Part shown: piece by piece, positions 7,188-15,514 of the stretch
How positions within the stretch are numbered: the stretch's first letter is position 1
Layout: each line of letters opens with the position of its first letter
From: Bacteroidaceae bacterium
GTDB taxonomy: Bacteria; Bacteroidota; Bacteroidia; Bacteroidales; Bacteroidaceae
Direction: 5' to 3'
Length of the DNA stretch: 35,568 nt
Assembly: GCA_024683455.1 (NCBI GenBank)
Contig: JAIKYE010000017.1
Coordinates: 1-35,568 of the forward strand
The notes under the pieces: model-generated
What the model saw: the letters and a program-made list of their open reading frames with translations, nothing else
Database searches by the model: none
Told to the model about the DNA's origin: nothing
Program-made: the position numbers and the translations under genes

Positions 7188-7973
7188 CTATATCAGACCG
7201 TAATGACGTAAGGCATTCCAGATGCCGTCTTCATCAACGGACGTTGTAACATAATCAGCCTCCTTTTTCAGACATTCGAGCGCATTGCCCATAGCCACTC
7301 CGATGCCCGCTGTACGAATCATCGAAGAGTCGTTGCCTCCATCGCCAAAGGCCATTGTATGCTGTGAGTCCAGTCCCAGATACTGCGTCATAGCCAGGAG
7401 ACCTTCGCCCTTGTCTGCACCTTTAGCCGTAATATCAGTAAAGGCTGGATGCCATCGCCCTGCAGTACAATCGGTAAGCAGGGACAATATTTCCTTCTCG
7501 TAATCCTCATCGAAGAAAGGCGTCAACTGGAAAATACGCTGTTGGAGCACTTCCTCGAAAGGACGAGCCTGATTCAGATTCTCTACGCATATCTCCCGAC
7601 GGAAGATCTTATCCACCTCGCCTTGCGGATCCAGTACAGCCACATCCTTCTCGCCTACCATAATCAGGCCGTAGTTCTTTTCGTGAGCATCTTGCATCAC
7701 AAGACGAGCCGTACGGTTGGCTATCTCCTTACTGCTTATCACCTGGTCACCCACATAGCACAAGGCTCCGTTGATGGTTACGTAGCCGTCAATCAGATGT
7801 TCGATAGCTCCCAGATTGGTAATGATAAGAGGTGGACGACCTGTGGCTATGAACACCTTGTGCCCAGCCTTCTTGGCTAAGGTTAGTGCCTGTATGGTAG
7901 AATCTGGTATCTGGTGTGTCTTGAAACTCACCAAGGTACCATCGATATCAAAAAATAATGCGTAACTTTCCAT
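7188..7973 (-). CDS. Cof-type HAD-IIB family hydrolase (sugar/cofactor phosphatase-like)
   Basis: The ATG at 7973 places the nucleophile motif FFDIDGTLV at residues 7-15 (nucleophile Asp9, acid Asp11); a longer frame to 8006 adds residues encoded in the terminator region and is rejected. The HAD-IIB cap lies in the middle. VFIATGRP is motif II, and the C-terminal FGDGGNDSSMIRTAGIGVAMGNA is motif III/IV with the metal-binding aspartates. The 261-residue length is usual for Cof/YidA-like phosphatases. Substrate cannot be told from sequence. A terminator hairpin ends about 12 bases upstream of this start, so expression may depend on read-through from efp. Confidence 0.9.
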   Translation of the reverse strand: MESYALFFDIDGTLVSFKTHQIPDSTIQALTLAKKAGHKVFIATGRPPLIITNLGAIEHLIDGYVTINGALCYVGDQVISSKEIANRTARLVMQDAHEKNYGLIMVGEKDVAVLDPQGEVDKIFRREICVENLNQARPFEEVLQQRIFQLTPFFDEDYEKEILSLLTDCTAGRWHPAFTDITAKGADKGEGLLAMTQYLGLDSQHTMAFGDGGNDSSMIRTAGIGVAMGNALECLKKEADYVTTSVDEDGIWNALRHYGLI

Positions 7974-7985
7974 TAAGAATAAGAA

Positions 7986-8017
7986 TGAAAAAGTCCTGGG
8001 CCACAAGCTCAGGACCT
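7986..8017 (-). terminator. Terminator between efp and the HAD gene
   Basis: Read on the minus strand, GTCCTGAGC-TTGTG-GCCCAGGAC is followed by TTTTTCATTCTT. The stem pairs 7993-8001 with 8007-8015, with one G-U. Confidence 0.8.
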
Positions 8018-8019
8018 AT

Positions 8020-8162
8020 AAGCCTCTCCTCTAGCCCCTCTCCCGTGTGAGAGGGGAACTATTATTCGGAGATAATTATTGGCATGATTTATTTACCTCA
8101 TCCTTCAAAACTCCCCTCGCCCACGGGAGATGGGTTAGGGGGTGAGGCCAGGGTAAGCCTTT
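8020..8162. repeat. Paired GC-rich hairpin repeats between efp and the HAD gene
   Basis: Two GC-rich units (around 8033-8058 and 8098-8153) resemble CCTCACCCCTAGCCCCTCTC in opposite orientations and could pair with each other around an AT-rich centre. The unit reaches the efp stop codon. No gene is visible in this 189-bp gap. Confidence 0.7.
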
Positions 8163-8729
8163 TTAGGCTTTTACACGACCCAGATAAGAACCGTCGCGGC
8201 TGTCAACCTCTACGATCTCGCCTTCCTCGATGAACAGAGGAACACGAATCTCAGCACCAGTCTCAACGCGAGCGGGCTTCAAGGTGTTAGTAGCAGTATC
8301 GCCCTTCAGACCAGGCTCTGTCCAAGTAATCTGCAGATGAACCTTAACAGGAACGTCAGCATACAGAACGGTCTCTGTGCTTGAGTCAACGACAACTTCT
8401 ACATTCTCGCTCTCCTTCAAGAAGTTAACACCGTTAACCAAAGAGGGCTGAATGTTGATCTGTTCGAAGGTCTCGTTGTTCATGAATACCAAGTCCTCAC
8501 CATCCTTGTATAGATACTGATAGGGACGGCGCTCTACGCGAACATCCTCCAACTTCTCACCAATATTGAAACGCTTCTCGATAACGCCACCGTTTAAAAC
8601 ATCCTTCAGGGTAACGTTCATAATGGTGTTTCCCTTACCTGGCTTACGATGCAAGAAGTCGATACAGAAGTAAAGCTTGCCATCCATGCGGATACAAACA
8701 CCTTTCTTAATGTCTTGTGAATTAATCAT
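8163..8729 (-). CDS. efp: Translation elongation factor P
   Basis: The product is 188 residues, the normal EF-P length; start at 8729 (MINSQDIKKGV). A longer open frame to 8918 is not homologous. Domain I carries the loop RKPGKGN with Lys32 at the position that is modified in many EF-Ps (equivalent to E. coli Lys34). Domains II and III follow, ending GSYLGRVKA. EF-P binds the ribosome next to the P-site tRNA and relieves stalling at proline runs. No modification gene is seen in this window. It is divergent from rpmH, with 176 bp between them, and has its own -7 box. Confidence 0.97.
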   Translation of the reverse strand: MINSQDIKKGVCIRMDGKLYFCIDFLHRKPGKGNTIMNVTLKDVLNGGVIEKRFNIGEKLEDVRVERRPYQYLYKDGEDLVFMNNETFEQINIQPSLVNGVNFLKESENVEVVVDSSTETVLYADVPVKVHLQITWTEPGLKGDTATNTLKPARVETGAEIRVPLFIEEGEIVEVDSRDGSYLGRVKA

Positions 8730-8769
8730 AAAATAACCTTTATTTTGTACTGTTTTCTTTTTTGCGCTG

Positions 8770-8777
8770 CAAAAGTA
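8770..8777 (-). promoter_or_regulatory. -7 box upstream of efp
   Basis: TACTTTTG on the minus strand fits TAnnTTTG and lies about 40 bp upstream of the efp start. No good -33 TTTG is seen; the upstream DNA is purine/pyrimidine-biased. Confidence 0.5.
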
Positions 8778-8828
8778 CGAAAAAAAGATAAAAGAGAAAA
8801 GAGAAAAAAGAAAATTTAGGGTCAAATC

Positions 8829-8859
8829 TTGCGTAATCAGAAAAAAAGTCATAATTTTG
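8829..8859 (+). promoter_or_regulatory. Promoter of rpmH
   Basis: TTG (8829-8831), a 20-bp spacer and TAATTTTG (8852-8859), 46 bp upstream of the rpmH ATG. Confidence 0.75.
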
Positions 8860-8905
8860 CACCCCGAATCAGTTATAGACAAACAAATAATAAGCAAAAT
8901 AAGAT

Positions 8906-9061
8906 ATGAAAAGAACATTTCAGCCCCACAACCGTCGCCGTAACAACAAGCACGGTTTCCGTCAGAGAATGACCACCGCTAATGGTCGTCGCGTTTTGGC
9001 AGCTCGTCGTGCTAAAGGTCGCAAGAAGTTGACCGTTTCAGACGAGAAACACGGAAAGTAA
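8906..9061 (+). CDS. rpmH: 50S ribosomal protein L34
   Basis: A 51-residue basic protein beginning [18 protein letters not shown] and ending [15 protein letters not shown], the standard L34 signature (MKRTFQP, GFRxRM, TxxGRRVLxxRRxKGRKxL). It is a structural component of the large ribosomal subunit. In many bacteria rpmH lies next to dnaA/rnpA near the origin; here it neighbours efp, an arrangement seen in Bacteroidota, so it is not evidence of an origin. It has its own promoter and terminator. Confidence 0.97.
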   Translation: MKRTFQPHNRRRNNKHGFRQRMTTANGRRVLAARRAKGRKKLTVSDEKHGK

Positions 9062-9083
9062 AACAAAAATTTACTTAAAATAG

Positions 9084-9125
9084 GAAAGAAGTAGGGGCAA
9101 CTTTACTTCTTTCTTGTTTTTATTT
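9084..9125 (+). terminator. Terminator of rpmH
   Basis: A perfect 10-bp stem GAAAGAAGTA (9084-9093) with TACTTCTTTC (9104-9113), a 10-nt loop and a trailing TTGTTTTTATTT. Confidence 0.85.
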
Positions 9126-9154
9126 CGTAACTTTACCTGCAAAATATAAAAAAC

Positions 9155-9781
9155 ATGAGCGATTTCACAAAGAAGCTGACCAGCCCCATTGTTTACTGGA
9201 ACCTCATTATGCTGGTGGTGGTAAGCATAGTCTTACTGATTGTACTGTGGTTTTGGATGAAAGACTACTCTCATCATGGCGAAAGCGTGGAAGTTCCCCA
9301 GGTAAAGGGTATGCTACTGGCTGATGCTGAGTACGAACTGGAAAAGCAAGGGTTGGCAGTTGTAATCTCCGACTCGTCTTACAATCGCAACTTGCCTGCA
9401 GGAACGGTATTGGAAATAGCCCCAGACGCAGGCAGCAAGGTAAAAACAGGCAGGAACATCTACCTTACTATCAATACACGTAACGTTCCTACCCTACCCA
9501 TCCCAGATATTGCAGACAACTGCTCCCTACGCGAGGCTGAAGCTCGCCTGAAATCATTAGGCTTAAAATTAGGCCCCATAGAGTATGCACCAGGCGACAA
9601 AGACTGGGTTCTCTCTGTAAAATGTAAAGGCCGCACCGTCGTGGCGGGCGACCGTGTGGAGATAGACTGCCCCATTACCCTGGTGGTAGGCAACAACAAC
9701 TCTGGCATAGAGGATAACCTTGATGACGAGGAGTGGGATGATGACGAATTCTCTTCACCCGAAGAAGAAGTTGAAAATTGA
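9155..9781 (+). CDS. Membrane-anchored PASTA-domain protein
   Basis: The product has 208 residues. There is a short cytoplasmic tail, one membrane helix (about residues 15-36, rich in V/L/I with WFWM at the end), then two PASTA domains (about 45-110, VEVPQVKGMLLADAEYELEKQG; about 112-180, LPIPDIADNCSLREAEARLKSLG) and an acidic tail (DDEEWDDDEF). PASTA domains typically bind peptidoglycan fragments; here there is no kinase or transpeptidase domain. It is followed by an RluD-type gene and ddl, a gene order usual in Bacteroidota, which supports a cell-wall link. A TAACTTTA resembling a -7 box lies at 9128-9135. Confidence 0.88.
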   Translation: MSDFTKKLTSPIVYWNLIMLVVVSIVLLIVLWFWMKDYSHHGESVEVPQVKGMLLADAEYELEKQGLAVVISDSSYNRNLPAGTVLEIAPDAGSKVKTGRNIYLTINTRNVPTLPIPDIADNCSLREAEARLKSLGLKLGPIEYAPGDKDWVLSVKCKGRTVVAGDRVEIDCPITLVVGNNNSGIEDNLDDEEWDDDEFSSPEEEVEN

Positions 9782-9912
9782 AAGTGTAGAGTGATATTTG
9801 AGAGTGTAGAGTCAGTTTAATAAAGTTGATTGTTGCAAGTATAAAGTGATAAACTAGTTAAACTCTGAGCTTATCACTGCCTCTAAACTCTAAACACTAA
9901 ACTCTAAACTAA
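9779..9912 (+). repeat. Intergenic AT-rich heptad repeat element B
   Basis: It starts at the TGA of the PASTA gene and ends before the next ATG. The left arm (GTGTAGAGTCAGTTTAATAA) and right arm (CACTGCCTCTAAACTC, then CTCTAAA-like heptads to 9910) are imperfect inverse complements. Between them lies a perfect 8-bp hairpin AGTGATAA (9845-9852)/TTATCACT (9871-9878). Confidence 0.85.
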
Positions 9913-9921
9913 AAAAAGACA

Positions 9922-10971
9922 ATGGCGGAATTTGACGAGGATATACTTAACGAGGAAGAAGACGACATTCTATCGGCAGCCCCAGAGGAACACGAACATT
10001 GGCGCATAGAGGTGGACAAAGGCCAGAATCCTGTGCGCATAGACAAGTTCCTGATGGATCACATGGGCGATACCAGCAGGAATCGTATCCAAAAAGCAGC
10101 TGAAGCAGGATGCATCCGCGTGAACGAAAAGCCCGTCAAGAGCAACTATAAGGTTAAGCCCTACGATGTTATCACACTCGTATTGGATCGCCCCAAACGC
10201 GACTGGGAGATTATTCCTGAGGACATTCCGCTGAACGTGGTATATGAAGACGACCAACTGCTGGTCATCAACAAACCTGCAGGAATGGTGGTTCACCCTG
10301 GCTGCGGCAACTATAGCGGCACGCTGGTAAATGCGTTGGCCTGGCACATGAGAGACAATCACGATTTCGACCCTAACGACCCCACCGTAGGTCTGGTTCA
10401 TCGTATCGACAAAGACACTAGCGGACTGCTGGTAATAGCCAAGACAGCCGAAGCCAAGACGCACCTGTGTAAGCAGTTCTTCTATCACACCACCCGCCGA
10501 CAGTACAATGCGCTGGTGTGGGGACCGTTCAAGGAGGACGACGGCACCATAGAGGGCAACATCGGCCGTCACCCGAAAGATCGCTTACAGATGGCCGTTT
10601 ATCCTACGGATAGCGAGATTGGCAAGCCTGCCATCACGCACTATCACGTGCTGGAACGCTTTGGAGCCGTTACATTGGTGGAATGCAGATTAGAGACAGG
10701 CCGTACCCATCAGATCAGGGCCCACATGCGTCACCTGGGTCATCCGCTCTTTGCAGATGAGCGATACGGAGGCGACCAGATTTTACGTGGAGAGCTAACA
10801 GCCTCGTACAAGGCATTCATACATAACTGCATGACTATCTGCCCCCGTCAGGCACTTCATGCAAAGACGCTGGGATTTGTTCATCCCACCACAGGAGAAG
10901 AAATGTTTTTCGATTCGGAGCTGCCGGCAGATATGACAGCCCTGTTAGATAAATGGAGGAAAAGAATATGA
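9922..10971 (+). CDS. rluD: RluA/RluD-family 23S rRNA pseudouridine synthase
   Basis: The 349-residue product has an acidic N-terminus (about residues 1-28) and an S4 RNA-binding domain (about 33-85, RIDKFLMDHM then RNRIQKAAEAGCIRVNEKPV). The catalytic domain contains GLVHRIDKDTSGLLVIAK, with the expected nucleophile Asp163 in HRID. A later RTHQIRAHMRHLGHPLFAD is also a family hallmark. RluD converts uridines in helix 69 of 23S rRNA. Family membership is certain; the exact target (RluD rather than RluC/A) is the usual choice for S4-containing proteins next to ddl. It overlaps ddl by ATGA. Confidence 0.92.
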   Translation: MAEFDEDILNEEEDDILSAAPEEHEHWRIEVDKGQNPVRIDKFLMDHMGDTSRNRIQKAAEAGCIRVNEKPVKSNYKVKPYDVITLVLDRPKRDWEIIPEDIPLNVVYEDDQLLVINKPAGMVVHPGCGNYSGTLVNALAWHMRDNHDFDPNDPTVGLVHRIDKDTSGLLVIAKTAEAKTHLCKQFFYHTTRRQYNALVWGPFKEDDGTIEGNIGRHPKDRLQMAVYPTDSEIGKPAITHYHVLERFGAVTLVECRLETGRTHQIRAHMRHLGHPLFADERYGGDQILRGELTASYKAFIHNCMTICPRQALHAKTLGFVHPTTGEEMFFDSELPADMTALLDKWRKRI

Positions 10972-11948
10972 AAAAGATTGTTGCAATTGTTTGCGGAGGA
11001 GATTCCTCAGAACATGATGTAAGTATGAGAAGCGCTGCCGGAATAGCATCGTTCCTGGACAAAGAGCGCTATAATATATATAAGGTAGAGGTGCATGCCG
11101 GAAAATGGGAAGCTTTGGTAGGAGAAGAAGAGAAGCGCACACCCGTGGATAAGAACGACTTCTCGTTCCTGAATGAGAAGGGCGAGCGTATCCGTCCAGA
11201 CTACTGCTACATCACCATCCACGGTGCCCCAGGCGAGAATGGAATATTCCAAGGTTATCTGGATCTGATAGGTATGCCCTACAGTACATGCAACGTACTG
11301 GTAGAGGCTATGACCTACGACAAGTTCGTACTGAATAACTATATGCGTGGCATGGGCGTGTCGGTAGCCGACAGCTTGGTAGTGAAGATTGGGCACGACC
11401 ACGAGGTAAGCGATCAGGAAATCATTGACCGCATAGGTCTGCCTTGTTTCGTAAAGCCCGCTCGTGGCGGCTCCTCATTCGGCACCACCAAGGTGAAGAC
11501 GCCAGAGGCACTTCGTCCTGCCATAGATTTGGCACTCAAGGAAGGTGAGGACGTGATGGTTGAGGCATTCATGCAAGGAACAGAGATTACCTGCGGTTGC
11601 TACAAGACCAAGAAGAATAGCGTCGTCTTCCCTATTACTGAGGTGGTGACCACCAACGAATTCTTCGACTATGATGCCAAGTACAACGGACAGGTGGATG
11701 AGATTACGCCAGCCCGCATCAGTCAGAATCTGACGGAAAGAGTACAAAAACTTACCTCGCTCATCTACGATATCCTCGGCTGTCACGGCATCATCCGCGT
11801 GGACTACATCATCACAGCCGGCGACAAGATAAACATGTTGGAAATCAATACCACTCCTGGTATGACAGCCACCAGCTTCATCCCTCAGCAGGTTCGTGCT
11901 GCAGGCTTGAACATTAAAGATGTGCTAACAGATATAATTGAAAATTAG
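10968..11948 (+). CDS. ddl: D-alanine--D-alanine ligase
   Basis: The start at 10968 makes an ATGA overlap with the preceding stop and begins MKKIVAIVCGGDSSEHDVS, the Ddl N-terminal motif; a start at 10953 would add five residues. ATP-grasp features follow: CFVKPARGGSSFGTTKV (nucleotide loop), VMVEAFMQGTEITCG, RVDYIITAGDKINMLEINTTPGMT (metal ligands) and a C-terminal SFIPQQVRAAGLN. It joins two D-Ala residues for the peptidoglycan pentapeptide. At 326 residues it is normal length. Coupling with RluD and the PASTA gene suggests one transcript. Confidence 0.97.
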   Translation: MKKIVAIVCGGDSSEHDVSMRSAAGIASFLDKERYNIYKVEVHAGKWEALVGEEEKRTPVDKNDFSFLNEKGERIRPDYCYITIHGAPGENGIFQGYLDLIGMPYSTCNVLVEAMTYDKFVLNNYMRGMGVSVADSLVVKIGHDHEVSDQEIIDRIGLPCFVKPARGGSSFGTTKVKTPEALRPAIDLALKEGEDVMVEAFMQGTEITCGCYKTKKNSVVFPITEVVTTNEFFDYDAKYNGQVDEITPARISQNLTERVQKLTSLIYDILGCHGIIRVDYIITAGDKINMLEINTTPGMTATSFIPQQVRAAGLNIKDVLTDIIEN

Positions 11949-12043
11949 TTTACTGTTTACCGTTTACTGTTTACCGTTATTAGATAAAGGAAGTTATAAC
12001 CGTAGACTGTAAACCGTAAACCGTAAACTGTAAACTGTAAACC
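11949..12043 (+). repeat. Intergenic heptad repeat element C with two opposed arms
   Basis: Immediately after the ddl TAG come four exact 7-mers TTTACTG/TTTACCG (11949-11976). After a 23-bp centre, six 7-mers CCGTAGA, CTGTAAA, CCGTAAA, CCGTAAA, CTGTAAA, CTGTAAA (12000-12041) end two to four bases before the next ATG. The arms are inverse complements except for one base in each heptad. Confidence 0.92.
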
Positions 12044-12045
12044 AA

Positions 12046-13209
12046 ATGGAAAGTGAATTTGACGCGATACGTCCGTATAACGACGATGAGATTCCAGGCG
12101 TTGTAGATAGTCTTTTGCATGACCGCCTGATGAACGCTCAGCTGAAGACACTGCTTCCCTGGCTCCCTCAGTGGCTCAGGAACGGCGTAATCAGGCTGGC
12201 TTTTATAGGCGTACACAGCACGTTGGACTTTCAGTTGCGCTTCATGAAACCTGTTGTCAAATACGTTCTGCGTAAATGCAGCAATGGTGCCACCTTCGAA
12301 CATGCCAATATCACAGCTGGCGAGGAGCGCTACACTTTCATGAGCAATCATCGCGATATTGTGCTGGACAGCGCCATTCTGGATTACCTGCTTCACAAGC
12401 ACAAGTTCCCCACAACCTGCGAGATTGCCATCGGTGACAATCTGCTTATCTATCCTTGGATAGAGAAAGTGGTAAAGCTGAACAAGGCCTTTACCGTTCG
12501 CAGGGGACTGGGTTCTAAGGACTTGCTCAAGAGCAGTATGCTGATGAGTAGGTACATCCACCATGCCGTGAACGAGAAGCACGAGAACATCTGGATAGCT
12601 CAGCGAGAAGGCAGGGCGAAGGATAGCAGCGACACCACCCAAGAGAGTGTTCTGAAAATGTTGGCTATGGGTGTAGAAAACGATAATCCTGCAGAGCAAC
12701 TGCGCGACCTGAACATCGTCCCTCTCACCATCAGCTACGAATATGACCCTTGCGACTATCTGAAAGCTGCAGAGTTTCAGCTGAAGCGCGACAATCCTGC
12801 CTACAAGAAGAGTAAGGCTGATGACGAAAAGAATATGCGCGAAGGTATCTGGGGCTTTAAGGGAGGCATTCACTATGAGGCCGCTCCCTGCATTAACACT
12901 TGGCTGGATGAGCTGAAGGATCTTCCTCGTAATGAATTCTTTGCAGAACTGGCTCATCGTATAGATATGCAGATTCATGCTGGCTACAAACTATTCCCTG
13001 GCAACTACGTAGCTGCCGATATGCTGAACGGAACGACAGAGTATTCTGCTCAATATACAGAGGAGCAGAAGCAACAGTTCCTGAATTATCTGCAGCAGCG
13101 CCTTGACAAAGTAGAAATAGAGAATAAGGACGAAGCATTCCTTCGTGAGCGTTTGCTTACCATGTATGCCAACCCAGTCTTCAACAAGCAAAAAGCCCTG
13201 CAATCATGA
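12046..13209 (+). CDS. Glycerolipid acyltransferase-like protein (PlsC/LPLAT superfamily)
   Basis: The 387-residue product has an N-terminal region of about 90 residues and then the acyltransferase motif NHRDIVLDSA (about residues 101-110), which matches the NHxxxxD catalytic motif. The later block FTVRRGLGSKDLLKSS resembles the glycerophosphate-binding block, WIAQREGRAKDSSD the third block, and IVPLTISYEYDP the fourth. It is longer than a typical PlsC (about 240-250), with a C-terminal helical extension, closer to the large bacteroidete LPLAT proteins. Acyl donor and acceptor are not determined. Its stop overlaps the next start (ATGA), so it is translationally coupled to the lipoprotein. Confidence 0.85.
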   Translation: MESEFDAIRPYNDDEIPGVVDSLLHDRLMNAQLKTLLPWLPQWLRNGVIRLAFIGVHSTLDFQLRFMKPVVKYVLRKCSNGATFEHANITAGEERYTFMSNHRDIVLDSAILDYLLHKHKFPTTCEIAIGDNLLIYPWIEKVVKLNKAFTVRRGLGSKDLLKSSMLMSRYIHHAVNEKHENIWIAQREGRAKDSSDTTQESVLKMLAMGVENDNPAEQLRDLNIVPLTISYEYDPCDYLKAAEFQLKRDNPAYKKSKADDEKNMREGIWGFKGGIHYEAAPCINTWLDELKDLPRNEFFAELAHRIDMQIHAGYKLFPGNYVAADMLNGTTEYSAQYTEEQKQQFLNYLQQRLDKVEIENKDEAFLRERLLTMYANPVFNKQKALQS

Positions 13210-13799
13210 GGCACTCATACCTGCTCATATTAGGCCTCATCTGCCTTGCATCCTGTAGCAGCAACGAGGAGCCCTATCCCAGCATCATAACTGAGATGGC
13301 GGATCTGTACACAAACAATCAGGGTGTTATGGAGAAGTTCACCACAGATGCAGGTATCACCTATCAGGTAATAAACGGCAAGGGAGACCTGAAGCCTAAT
13401 GCGCTCTATCGTATCCTCTGTGGATATGTTCCCTCTGAAGGAAATGCCACCATTTATCAGGCTCAGAGCGCTTATTATCTGAAAGATAGCACGGCAATTG
13501 CCAAGACCGACCCTACAGGCGTGAAGAGTGCTTGGCGAGCAGGTAAATACATCAATATGTACCTCAGTCCTCTCACGCAGGGAGGAACGCAGTACTGGGG
13601 ATTCATCACAGACAGTATAAAGGAAGGGCATGCTTGGATAAGTCTCTATCACAACCAGCATGCCGATCCACTTTCGTACACCCAGCCTACATATGCCAGT
13701 TTGCCCGTTGATAGTATCAAGGGCATTCTGGAGGGGGACGACATAACATTGCGTATTAACACCTTTAACGGCCCTCAGACATGGAACTTCAAGAAATAA
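13206..13799 (+). CDS. Lipoprotein, NigD-like
   Basis: The 197-residue product has a lipoprotein signal [17 protein letters not shown], with lipidation Cys17 in LASC. The mature part looks beta-rich ([21 protein letters not shown], then repeated aromatic/Thr strands) and ends WNFKK. Size, signal and C-terminal strand pattern resemble NigD-like lipoproteins of Bacteroidota, a family without established function; this match is from general pattern only. It overlaps the acyltransferase by 4 bases and mnmA by 19 bases, so it is embedded in a tight operon. Confidence 0.7.
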   Translation: MRHSYLLILGLICLASCSSNEEPYPSIITEMADLYTNNQGVMEKFTTDAGITYQVINGKGDLKPNALYRILCGYVPSEGNATIYQAQSAYYLKDSTAIAKTDPTGVKSAWRAGKYINMYLSPLTQGGTQYWGFITDSIKEGHAWISLYHNQHADPLSYTQPTYASLPVDSIKGILEGDDITLRINTFNGPQTWNFKK

Positions 13800-14875
13800 A
13801 AGGCTCCGTTGCCGTACTGATCTCAGGAGGCGTGGACAGCGCCGTTGTGGTTCATCAGCTTTGCGAAGCTGGAGTGAAGCCCGACCTTCATTATATAAAG
13901 ATAGGTATGGAGGGGGAAGATTCTTCGTGCTCAGCCGAAGAGGACATAGAACTCTCTCAGGCTACCGCTCAGAAGTATGGCCTGAAATTAGAGGTTACAG
14001 ATTTACAGAAGGAGTACTGGGAACAAGTGGTAGGCTACGCCATAGAACGCGTAAAGAAAGGTCTGACACCTAATCCCGATGTGATGTGCAACCGACTAAT
14101 CAAGTTCGGTGCCTTTGAAGAGCGTATAGGTCATCAGTACGATTACATCGCTACAGGACATTACGCCACCAACGTCGAGAAGGACGGCCTAATGTGGTTA
14201 GGAACAGCCAAAGACCCCGTAAAGGACCAGACTGATTTCTTGGCTCAGCTATCCTACGAGCAGCTACGCCACACCATCTTCCCTATAGGACACCTGATGA
14301 AGGAAGAGGTGCGTCAGATTGCCTTGGATGCTAAGTTGCCTAGCGCCAGAAGAAAGGACAGTCAGGGAATCTGCTTCTTAGGCAAGATAAACTACAACGA
14401 TTTCCTCCGTAAGTTCATGGGTGAACAGGAAGGAAAGGTTATAGACATAGAGACAGGCAAGGTGATAGGTCATCATCGCGGCTTCTGGTTCCACACCATC
14501 GGTCAGCGCAAAGGTCTCGGTTTAGGCGGAGGACCTTGGTTCGTAGTTAAGAAAAACATCAAGAAGAATATTATCTTCGTGGCTCGTGGATGGGACACCC
14601 AGTTGCAGTACGGACATGATTTCCGTCTGGCCGACATGCACTTCATTACCCGCAATCCATGGGAGGAAACGCCCACAAACCTTCCCATCCAATTCAAGAT
14701 TCGCCATGTGGATCATTTCCTGCCAGGCTTCATTACCCTCGACGAAGAAGGTTATCACATCCATTCCGACGAACCCATTCAGGGCATTGCCCCTGGCCAG
14801 TTCGGCTGTATCTACGATGCCGAAGCAAAAATATGCTACGGAAGCGGAGAGATTAGTATCTATAAAGACAAATAA
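13781..14875 (+). CDS. mnmA: tRNA-specific 2-thiouridylase MnmA
   Basis: The 364-residue product has the PP-loop SGGVDS (15-20) for ATP. The two catalytic cysteines are Cys103 in [13 protein letters not shown] and Cys198 in [14 protein letters not shown] and [19 protein letters not shown] are conserved. It thiolates U34 at C2 in tRNAs for Lys, Glu and Gln, using sulfur relayed from a cysteine desulfurase. Start at 13781 overlaps the preceding lipoprotein gene by 19 bases; the alternative, a later in-frame start, would lose the strand before SGGVDS. Confidence 0.96.
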   Translation: MELQEIKGSVAVLISGGVDSAVVVHQLCEAGVKPDLHYIKIGMEGEDSSCSAEEDIELSQATAQKYGLKLEVTDLQKEYWEQVVGYAIERVKKGLTPNPDVMCNRLIKFGAFEERIGHQYDYIATGHYATNVEKDGLMWLGTAKDPVKDQTDFLAQLSYEQLRHTIFPIGHLMKEEVRQIALDAKLPSARRKDSQGICFLGKINYNDFLRKFMGEQEGKVIDIETGKVIGHHRGFWFHTIGQRKGLGLGGGPWFVVKKNIKKNIIFVARGWDTQLQYGHDFRLADMHFITRNPWEETPTNLPIQFKIRHVDHFLPGFITLDEEGYHIHSDEPIQGIAPGQFGCIYDAEAKICYGSGEISIYKDK

Positions 14876-14904
14876 GGTTCCACGTAGAAACGAGGAACCT
14901 TATT
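14871..14904. terminator. Bidirectional terminator between mnmA and pnuT
   Basis: A perfect 11-bp stem AATAAGGTTCC (14871-14881) with GGAACCTTATT (14894-14904). The mnmA stop codon lies inside the left arm. It serves two convergent genes. Confidence 0.75.
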
Positions 14905-14938
14905 GCTAAGCGAAGTGACCAAAGCTGGGAGATGATTT

Positions 14939-15514
14939 TCATCTCTCCATTTTTTTCTTCCAGACAAAATATCCGTAAATTGCCAACAAAGTGTAGATGC
15001 CGTACAACAAGGAACGGCCATATACACCTTTATATATATATAGCCCCGTGGAGATGGCATCGCAAGCCAGCCATACCCACCACTGCTCAATATACTTCTT
15101 GGCAAGCATCCACAAAGCCACCAGATAGAAAGCAGTAGAGAGGGCGTCAATATAAGCTACGGTACTGTCTGTATGTTTCAGAATAAAGGCAATGAGTGCC
15201 CACAGCAACAGAGTAATGCCAGTAAGAATGTAACGCATACGAACAGGTGTCCGAGTAATCGGCAAATCCTTACCTGTCCTTTTCTTCCCAGAAAGCCAAA
15301 CATACAAGCCGTAAAGACTGGCACCGAAGGCATATAACTCTGTAGCACAGTCGCCATACACACCGCTCTGATAGAGTACAAAGAAATAGACAACAGGCAT
15401 AATACAGCCCACTATCCACATCCAGGGATTCTCCTTGAATTCAAACCAGATGTACAGGAAACCCAGCAGGGTTCCCAGTACATCCATCCAGTTTGTAATA
15501 ATGTATTCCAGCAT
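14939..15514 (-). CDS. pnuT: PnuC-family vitamin transporter, probable thiamine transporter PnuT
   Basis: The 191-residue product has about seven hydrophobic segments. It carries PnuC-family features: WFEFKENPWMWIVGC near the N-terminus, YGDCATELYAFGASLYGLYVW, and YIEQWWVWLACDAISTGLYIYKG near the C-terminus. PnuC proteins are facilitators trapped by substrate phosphorylation. The substrate is assigned to thiamine because it follows a TonB receptor that is headed by a TPP riboswitch, with no gap (15514/15515). This is inference from context; the sequence alone would allow nicotinamide riboside. No thiamine pyrophosphokinase gene follows. Confidence 0.88.
   Translation of the reverse strand: MLEYIITNWMDVLGTLLGFLYIWFEFKENPWMWIVGCIMPVVYFFVLYQSGVYGDCATELYAFGASLYGLYVWLSGKKRTGKDLPITRTPVRMRYILTGITLLLWALIAFILKHTDSTVAYIDALSTAFYLVALWMLAKKYIEQWWVWLACDAISTGLYIYKGVYGRSLLYGIYTLLAIYGYFVWKKKMER

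Noticed and set aside
8730..8918. 63-residue N-terminal extension of EF-P
   Set aside because: The extension is hydrophobic and unlike EF-P, and the promoter -7 box lies inside it; the internal ATG gives the standard 188 residues.
8906..9061. Replication origin near rpmH
   Set aside because: No dnaA, rnpA or DnaA-box cluster nearby; rpmH here neighbours efp.
9970..10572. 200-codon open frame on the minus strand
   Set aside because: Antisense to the pseudouridine synthase gene; no motif, no start context.
11980..12978. 332-codon open frame on the minus strand
   Set aside because: It lies opposite the acyltransferase gene, which has clear catalytic motifs; its translation is low-complexity and includes the heptad repeat. 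Shadow frame.
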